A stretch of DNA of 11,052 nucleotides from positions 1 through 11,052 of the forward strand of contig JAUHVS010000130.1 in NCBI GenBank assembly GCA_030424955.1, given 5' to 3'. Of this stretch, positions 6,314-11,052 are shown piece after piece (position 1 is the stretch's first letter; the number at the start of each line of letters is the position of its first letter). A program made the translations under genes and the position numbers. A model generated the notes under the pieces. That model was not told the DNA's origin and did not search any database. It was given only the letters and a program-made list of their open reading frames with translations. This DNA comes from a bacterium (GTDB lineage Bacteria > Myxococcota_A > Bradymonadia > UBA7976 > UBA1532).

Positions 6314-9300
6314 ATGCGTCGATCGGTCGGCTGGCTGCTGCTGACAACGTGGATGGTCCTGGGGTGCGACGAGACAGGCAGCGCCGCAGGCGATGGGGGC
6401 CCCGCGCCCGCTGCACCGCGCGACGGTGCGACCGGCCTGGATCAGGGGACCGACGGCGCGACGCCAGTGGACGGCGCGCGCGTCCCGGACGCCGGCGACG
6501 CAGCTGCAGACGGTGCGGTCCCCAGCGACGCGGCCACGGACGGCGCGATCCCCAGCGACGCGGCCCCTCCGGGCGATGGCGCTGTCCCCGCCGACGGTGG
6601 CCCCGACGCCGCCCCCTGCGTGCCGGCCCCTGAGATCTGCGACGGCGAAGACCAGGACTGCGACGGCGCCGTGGACGAGGCGCTGGGCACCCAGCCCTGC
6701 GCCGACGCGCAGGGCGCCTGTGCCGCGGCGATGGCCCAGTGCGTCGACGGCGCGTGGCGCTGCGACCGCCGCCCGGCCCAGGAGCGCTGCGACGGCATGG
6801 TCGACGAGGACTGCGACGGCGCGGTCGATGAGGGCTGCGCCTGTGCTGCAGGGGCCCGGCGGGCCTGCGGTGACGACACGGGCGCGTGCCAGGCCGGCGA
6901 GCAGGCCTGCGTCGAGACCTGCGCGGCCGATGGGTGCAGCAGCGCCTGGGGCCCCTGTGTCGGCGAGGTGGGGCCCGAGGCCGAGCGCTGCGACGGCCGC
7001 GACGAGGACTGCGACGGGGTGATCGACGAGGCCCTCGAGCAGGCGTGTGGGCTCGCGGAGGGGCCCTGCGTGCCGGGCATCTCCCGGTGTGAGGCTGGCG
7101 AGTGGGGCGCCTGCGAGGGCGCGGTGGATCCCGTCCAGGAGCGCTGCAACGGCGAGGATGACGACTGCGACGGCGCCGTCGACGAGGGCGCGCTGCTGGC
7201 CGACGTGGCGCTGGCCGACGTGGGCCTGGGCGAGGTGAGCCTGAGGGCGCGGATCTTCGCGCTCGGCGGGGCCATCGCGGTGATCTGGACCCAGGACAGC
7301 CCCAACACCCTGGACGACGACATCCTGCTGGCCCGCTTCGACTGGGACGGCCTGCTGCTGGCGGCGCCCCACGCCGTGGGCCGCCTCAGCCCGGGCGCGA
7401 ACTTCCGCGTCCTGCCCACGGGCGACGGCGCCCTGCTGCTCGTCGACGAGAAGGCCTTCGGGCAGCCGGACGCCCCGGTGCCATGTGATCCGGAGCGGCC
7501 GCACCTCTTCGCCCTCGACGCGGAGGGCCAGGTCGTCGAGGCCCTGGACTGTGGCCTGTGGCTATCGAGTCGAGGCGCGGACAGCCCCCTGGTGAGCGCC
7601 CGCGGGACCGCCGGGGCCTTGGTGGGCCGTGACCGCCACAGCCTGGTGGCCGTGCGCGGCCTGCGCAGTCACGTGGGCTATCGAGGCGTGGGTGGCGCGG
7701 CGCAGGTCTGGGCGCGCTGGCTGCGACCCGGCGCACCACTGCTGTCGGAGCGCCCGCTCGACGGCGCGCTCCAGTGCGCGACCGACGACCAGCCAGCCTG
7801 CGGGACCCCCGCGGTGGCGACGACCCCGGGGGGCCTGGCAGTGGCGATCCGCGACGCCGAGGTGATCCGGCTGTCTCGCGCCGATCTGGCGGGCAACCGG
7901 CTGGCGGACGCTGTGGAGGTCCCAGCCGATGGGGTCCCCGTGGCGGTGGACCTGGGCGACACCGCGTGGGTGTTGTGGGGCACGGACCAGCTCCACCGGG
8001 CACAGATCGACGCGGACGGCGTCGCCGTGGCCGATCCCGTCGATGTGGCGGTGGGGCAGCTGATCGCGGCGACCTATGACGGCCGGCGGGTGACGGTCTT
8101 CGGCCGCCGGGAGGCGGGCGTGTGGTCCGCGACCCTCGATCGGGCGGGCGCCCTCGTCGCGCCGGCCCGCAGGGTCTTCGACGAGGTCGACCCCGACCGC
8201 TACGTCGGTCAGGGCGTGCGCGCCTGGCTGGGGGAGCTGGGCGTCGCCACCCAGCGCAACCGCCGGGCGTGGCTGGTCACCGACGGCGGTGAGTGGCGGC
8301 TGCAGATCGACGGGGTGACCCCCTGCAGCGCGCTGCCGGCCTGCGGCGATGAGCCTGACCGCTGTGACGGCGTGGACGACGACTGTGACGGCCTGGTGGA
8401 CGAGGCCGCGGCCCTGGCCCCGGGCGAGTGCCTGAGCGCCTCGCCCGGCGCCTGCGCGACCGGGGACGCCCGCTGCCACGCCTGTGCGCGGGCCGCCCCC
8501 GCGCCTGAGGTGGCCTGCGACGGGGTTGACGACGACTGTGATGGTACGGTGCACGATCTGCACACGGTGACAGACGCGCGAGTCTGTCTCGACAAGGACG
8601 TGCTGGTGTGTGGCGACCCGCGGTACCAGAACTTCTGCGGGGGCCGCGAGCGGCTGGCCTGCCAGCGGGCCTTGGAGACCCTGCCCCTGCCGGACGACCA
8701 GCGGCTGGTGCTCGCGCACAGCGAGATCAACCTGGGCGCCTGGGCGCTGACCGCCGAGCTCGACGGGCAGCCCGACACCCGCCGGCTGGTGACTGTGCGC
8801 CACCACCGCAACGGCTACCCCGAGGGCTACCGCGTGAGCGGGATCGCCGGGGGCGCGCTCTGGGTGGCCGCCCTTACGCCTGAGAGCACGGGCCTGTTGA
8901 GCCCGCGGGCGCTGAGCTTCGACCTGATCCGCGTGCCCATCGAGCCCGACGGCCTGGGGGCGCCGATCGCGACGCCCCTGCCCACGGGGGATCGGCCCAG
9001 CGACGGCTTCATCGGGCAGTGGGACGCCGATCCCACCCTGGCGGTGGGCGACGCGCACGTGGCCCTGGCCTGGGTGCGGCCCGACGTCGAGGATCGCCCG
9101 GGCTCGGTCTGGCTCGGGGTGTGGGATCACGCCGGAGAGCCCGTGGCGGCAGCCCGCGAGGTCGTGCTCGACGCCGAGCGGGCCGTGCGCGCGCCGCGGC
9201 TGGTCGCGGTGCCGGGGGGCTTCTTGTTGCTGGCCGCCGTGCGCATCGCCACCCTGCCCGATCGACGCGGCGACGTGGTGGACGATGGCTACCGCATCCG

Positions 9301-9811
9301 CGCCTGGCCCCTGTCACCACAGGGTGAGCTGGGCCCGCCCCAGCTCGTGGCAGAGCTCCGCTTCCTGGCCACCTGGGACTACCGATCAGAGCGCTACCGC
9401 GCGCCCGCCGCCGTGCGCTTCGACGCTGCGCGGGGCGCCGAGGGCGTCTTGGTGGCGTGGGGCGCCGACGCCGTGGACGGGCCAGTGGCGGGCGTGCAGA
9501 CCGCCTTCGCCGGGTTTGACGGCCGGGTGGCGGCGCCGCGCATCGACGTGCGGCCCGTCGCGGGCGACCTGTCCGATCGGGGGCTCAGGGTACGGGCGAC
9601 GGCCGATGGCTTCCTGGTGCTGCACGCCCCCGGCGAGATCGACGCCTACAGCCCCGGCGGTCAGCGGCTGGCGCGGGTGGCCGTGGTCGAGCCGTGGGCC
9701 GACGGCAACACCCCGCTGGATCTGTCGGTGGACGCCAGCCACCTGTGGCTGGCGACCCGCAGCGTGCAGTCAGAGGAACCAGCCCGGGCGCGGCTCACCC
9801 GCTGCGAGTGA
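6314..9811 (+). CDS. Large lipoprotein with six MopE-type metal-binding motifs and propeller-like repeats
   Basis: The product is 1165 residues. Residues 1-18 are a lipoprotein signal (Arg2-Arg3, hydrophobic core, VLG-C18), followed by Asp19. A flexible Asp/Gly/Ala/Pro linker spans about 21-101. Six motifs of the form CDGxDxDCDGxxDE follow at 109-122, 159-173, 226-239, 278-291, 684-697 and 735-748. They match the putative metal-binding motif of the Cu-binding MopE family, named from Methylococcus MopE and abundant in Myxococcota. Motif 2 has one extra residue, and motif 6 ends VHD instead of VDE. Many further cysteines between motifs could form disulphides. Between and after the two motif clusters are beta-rich regions (about 300-670 and 795-1165). 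Strand-turn units such as TAWVLWG...IDADGVAVADP, ALAWVRP...WDHAGEPVAAA and VLVAWGA...GFDGRVAAP look like propeller blades. A surface-exposed binding role is inferred. The metal (Ca, Cu or other) cannot be told from sequence. No enzyme motif was seen. Confidence 0.9.
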   Translation: MRRSVGWLLLTTWMVLGCDETGSAAGDGGPAPAAPRDGATGLDQGTDGATPVDGARVPDAGDAAADGAVPSDAATDGAIPSDAAPPGDGAVPADGGPDAAPCVPAPEICDGEDQDCDGAVDEALGTQPCADAQGACAAAMAQCVDGAWRCDRRPAQERCDGMVDEDCDGAVDEGCACAAGARRACGDDTGACQAGEQACVETCAADGCSSAWGPCVGEVGPEAERCDGRDEDCDGVIDEALEQACGLAEGPCVPGISRCEAGEWGACEGAVDPVQERCNGEDDDCDGAVDEGALLADVALADVGLGEVSLRARIFALGGAIAVIWTQDSPNTLDDDILLARFDWDGLLLAAPHAVGRLSPGANFRVLPTGDGALLLVDEKAFGQPDAPVPCDPERPHLFALDAEGQVVEALDCGLWLSSRGADSPLVSARGTAGALVGRDRHSLVAVRGLRSHVGYRGVGGAAQVWARWLRPGAPLLSERPLDGALQCATDDQPACGTPAVATTPGGLAVAIRDAEVIRLSRADLAGNRLADAVEVPADGVPVAVDLGDTAWVLWGTDQLHRAQIDADGVAVADPVDVAVGQLIAATYDGRRVTVFGRREAGVWSATLDRAGALVAPARRVFDEVDPDRYVGQGVRAWLGELGVATQRNRRAWLVTDGGEWRLQIDGVTPCSALPACGDEPDRCDGVDDDCDGLVDEAAALAPGECLSASPGACATGDARCHACARAAPAPEVACDGVDDDCDGTVHDLHTVTDARVCLDKDVLVCGDPRYQNFCGGRERLACQRALETLPLPDDQRLVLAHSEINLGAWALTAELDGQPDTRRLVTVRHHRNGYPEGYRVSGIAGGALWVAALTPESTGLLSPRALSFDLIRVPIEPDGLGAPIATPLPTGDRPSDGFIGQWDADPTLAVGDAHVALAWVRPDVEDRPGSVWLGVWDHAGEPVAAAREVVLDAERAVRAPRLVAVPGGFLLLAAVRIATLPDRRGDVVDDGYRIRAWPLSPQGELGPPQLVAELRFLATWDYRSERYRAPAAVRFDAARGAEGVLVAWGADAVDGPVAGVQTAFAGFDGRVAAPRIDVRPVAGDLSDRGLRVRATADGFLVLHAPGEIDAYSPGGQRLARVAVVEPWADGNTPLDLSVDASHLWLATRSVQSEEPARARLTRCE
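6374..6616 (+). repeat. Asp/Gly/Ala/Pro linker with a 30-bp tandem repeat
   Basis: This stretch codes for the low-complexity linker (residues 21-101) of the large lipoprotein. Within it, bases 6509-6538 and 6539-6568 are tandem 30-bp units differing at few bases; they encode DGAVPSDAAT and DGAIPSDAAP. The period is a multiple of three, so the linker can grow or shrink without losing frame. It probably acts as a flexible tether between the lipid anchor and the folded part. Confidence 0.8.
6638..7186 (+). repeat. N-terminal cluster of four MopE-type motifs
   Basis: The four motifs are coded at 6638-6679, 6788-6832, 6989-7030 and 7145-7186. Each has the Cys-Asp/Asn-Gly, Asp, Cys-Asp-Gly, Asp-Glu pattern. 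The spacers (36-53 residues) are Cys-rich and contain related phrases such as ACAAAMAQCVDGAWRC and CVPGISRCEAGEWGAC, so the repeating unit is larger than the motif. Two more copies are coded at 8363-8404 and 8516-8557. Confidence 0.85.
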
Positions 9812-9838
9812 CCCGCGCGTTGCGCAACGGCAGCGTCC
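9812..9838. other. Short convergent gap with a 12-bp palindrome
   Basis: The 27 bases between the stops of the lipoprotein and isomerase genes contain the perfect palindrome CGTTGCGCAACG at 9818-9829. It could form only a short hairpin with almost no loop, and no T-run follows. A terminator role is therefore doubtful, and a protein-binding site is equally possible. Confidence 0.35.
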
Positions 9839-10663
9839 TCAGAGGAACCGCGACCACACCGGCCGGGTGACCTTGAGCGCCTTGAACATGAGCGCCGGTC
9901 CGCGCTTCTTGCGGCTCCACAGGAAGCGGAACTGCCCCTCCAAGAACGGGCCGCTCAGGAACGAGTCAGCCACGCCGATGGACTCGCGGGCGTTCACCGC
10001 CGTCAGCTCGTCACGGGTCGCCCCCCCGCGGTAGGTGCGCGCGCGGCCCTCGGCGATCCAGCCCTCGGCGATGGCCTGCGCACGATCCAACAGCTCGGCG
10101 TGCGGGGCCACCCACTGGGCCAGCCCTACCTCGGCGGCCTCAGCGCCCGTGGGGATCCAGCCCTCGGCGCCCAGCATCCGCGCCGCGGCCTCGGCGCCCA
10201 TCAGGCGCTCGAACAGCACGCTGGAGCAGCCCTCGGGGCAGACCCCGAGCTTGGCGAAGGGTGTCGAGAAGCTGGCCTGGTCCGAGGCGATGATCCCGTC
10301 GCACAGCGTGGCCGAGGTCACGCTGGCGCCGATGGCGGGCCCATTGACCGCCGCCAAGATCGGCTTGGGGAAGTCGATGAAGCGGCCGAAGAGCGCCTCG
10401 TTGTGCTCGACGATCATCGCGTGCAGCGCGCGCGGCGCCTGGAGCGACAGCGTGCCGCCCAGGTTGACGCCGGCGCTGTAGTACTTGCCAGCGCCGGTCA
10501 GGATCACCGCCTTGACCGCTGGATCAGCCGCAGCGTCCGCGAAGGCCGCCTGCATGGCAGCCATCATCTCGGCCGTCCAGCCGTTGAGCCGCTTCGGCAG
10601 GTTCATCATCAGGGTCCGCACCCCGTTCGCGTCTGCCGTCTGCACCAAAGCCGCTGCGCTCAC
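9839..10663 (-). CDS. Crotonase-family protein, ECI2-like delta3,delta2-enoyl-CoA isomerase
   Basis: The product is 274 residues from GTG (10663), chosen because GGAGG ends six bases upstream and the crotonase fold begins soon after. The family polarises an acyl-CoA thioester in an oxyanion hole. Here the two contributing segments are KYYSAGVNL (60-68) and NGPAIGAS (107-114). Both catalytic glutamates of enoyl-CoA hydratase are replaced: the GGGCE position reads GASVT (Thr116), and the FGQPE position reads FSTPF (Phe135). Instead, LGVCPEGCSSV (140-149) matches the LGxxPEGCSS segment of ECI2/PECI-type enoyl-CoA isomerases, placing a glutamate at 144 as the likely base. The expected role is shifting a 3-enoyl-CoA double bond to the 2-trans position for beta-oxidation of unsaturated fatty acids, in the cytoplasm. 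Length is normal for a single-domain member. The C-terminal 25 residues are basic and aromatic. Substrate range is unknown, and another crotonase reaction cannot be excluded. Confidence 0.92.
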   Translation of the reverse strand: MSAAALVQTADANGVRTLMMNLPKRLNGWTAEMMAAMQAAFADAAADPAVKAVILTGAGKYYSAGVNLGGTLSLQAPRALHAMIVEHNEALFGRFIDFPKPILAAVNGPAIGASVTSATLCDGIIASDQASFSTPFAKLGVCPEGCSSVLFERLMGAEAAARMLGAEGWIPTGAEAAEVGLAQWVAPHAELLDRAQAIAEGWIAEGRARTYRGGATRDELTAVNARESIGVADSFLSGPFLEGQFRFLWSRKKRGPALMFKALKVTRPVWSRFL

Positions 10664-11052
10664 TGCACACCTCCGAGTCGATGTCTGCGCACGGGTCGCA
10701 CGGCCAGGGGCCAGGGCGCAAGGCGAAGCGGGCTTGCGCCGTCGGCCGCCCGGGGGATCCGCGTGTGTTGCCCGGGGTGGCACACCACGCGACGCAGCGT
10801 GCGGTCCCCCCAACCCACCCGGCGGTGAGGTCCCGCGGGCGACCGACGGCCGGGTGTCCCGTTGGCCTGCCGAAGGCACACGCGCCCTGTGCCCTGGGCC
10901 GACGTCCAGGGGGCGCAGTGAGGCGCACGCGCGCGGCCCGCCGCGGCCCGTGCCCGCCCGCCCGCCCTGACACGCCCGCCGAGCGGCCGAGGGCCCAAGG
11001 TCGAGCCCGAAGGTGCGGGACGGGAGGCGCGCCAGCCCCACCGTGCTACGCT
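10664..11052. other. Right flank without a convincing gene
   Basis: These 389 bases are very GC-rich. Open frames run through them on both strands, but translations are dominated by Arg, Pro, Gly and Ala without hydrophobic periodicity. The stretch presumably holds the promoter of the isomerase gene, but no TATAAT-like or TTGACA-like elements were found. A few small hairpins exist, for example GTGG/CCAC at 10777-10788 with a four-base loop, and none is compelling. No tRNA or other RNA gene was recognised. Confidence 0.5.
10670..10674 (-). promoter_or_regulatory. Ribosome binding site fixing the GTG start at 10663
   Basis: GGAGG on the minus strand is followed by six bases and GTG. It rules out the long upstream extension of the same frame to 11041, whose Arg/Pro/Gly-rich translation has no protein character. 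Confidence 0.8.

Noticed and set aside
6638..7186. EF-hand or dockerin calcium loops
   Set aside because: The DxDxDG-like core is similar, but the invariant paired Cys-Asp-Gly and the trailing Asp-Glu fit MopE-type motifs better, and the helices flanking EF-hands are absent.
6164..7504. 446-codon open frame on the minus strand opposite the MopE motif cluster
   Set aside because: The translation repeats AVAVLV-like strings that are the complement of the CDG-DCDG motif codons. It also overlaps the intergenic region without a ribosome binding site.
7562..9130. 522-codon open frame on the minus strand inside the MopE-motif lipoprotein
   Set aside because: It is Arg/His/Gly/Pro-rich with no start signal, and it lies opposite a strongly supported gene. 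It is a shadow of codon bias.
10664..11041. N-terminal extension of the isomerase frame by 126 codons
   Set aside because: The translation is Arg/Pro/Gly-rich, crotonases of this type need no such domain, and GGAGG sits correctly before the GTG at 10663.

Overview
The window is about 70-75% GC with GC-saturated third codon positions. It holds six convincing protein genes. The protein types suggest a myxobacterium-like bacterium (Myxococcota or a related former deltaproteobacterial lineage): large secreted lipoproteins with Gly/Ala or Asp/Gly/Ala/Pro linkers, MopE-type Cys/Asp metal-binding motifs, and bacterial pre-peptidase C-terminal-like domains. This is inferred from protein style; there is no rRNA or other taxonomic marker. 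No tRNA, rRNA, CRISPR array, insertion sequence or phage gene was seen.

Layout, left to right. (1) About 240 bases without a convincing gene, then a plus-strand gene (242-1006) for a 254-residue protein with a GNAT-like look. (2) Six bases away and convergent, a minus-strand gene (1013-2413) for a 466-residue protein I do not recognise. (3) A 315-base divergent intergenic region with a strong stem-loop next to an AT-rich hexamer, then a plus-strand gene (2729-5263) for an 844-residue modular lipoprotein. Its last nine codons plus stop lie in a 35-bp tandem duplication. (4) A convergent minus-strand gene (5320-6039) for a 239-residue probable lipoprotein with two further hydrophobic segments; it starts at GTG behind a near-ideal Shine-Dalgarno sequence. 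(5) A 274-base divergent region, then a plus-strand gene (6314-9811) for a 1165-residue lipoprotein. This has six MopE-type motifs (four N-terminal, two central) and two beta-propeller-like regions. (6) Convergent to it, a minus-strand gene (9839-10663) for a crotonase-fold enzyme resembling ECI2-type delta3,delta2-enoyl-CoA isomerase, also starting at GTG behind GGAGG. The last 389 bases hold no convincing gene.

The genes alternate in strand (+ - + - + -), so no two share an operon and no pathway links them all. The three lipoproteins at 2729-9811 look like a patch of cell-envelope or surface genes, with divergent promoters as the likely shared control points. The isomerase is a metabolic gene (beta-oxidation of unsaturated acyl-CoAs) that looks unrelated. 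The most distinctive items are the modular Cys4 lipoprotein and the MopE/propeller lipoprotein. I did not find a defence system, biosynthetic cluster or mobile element.
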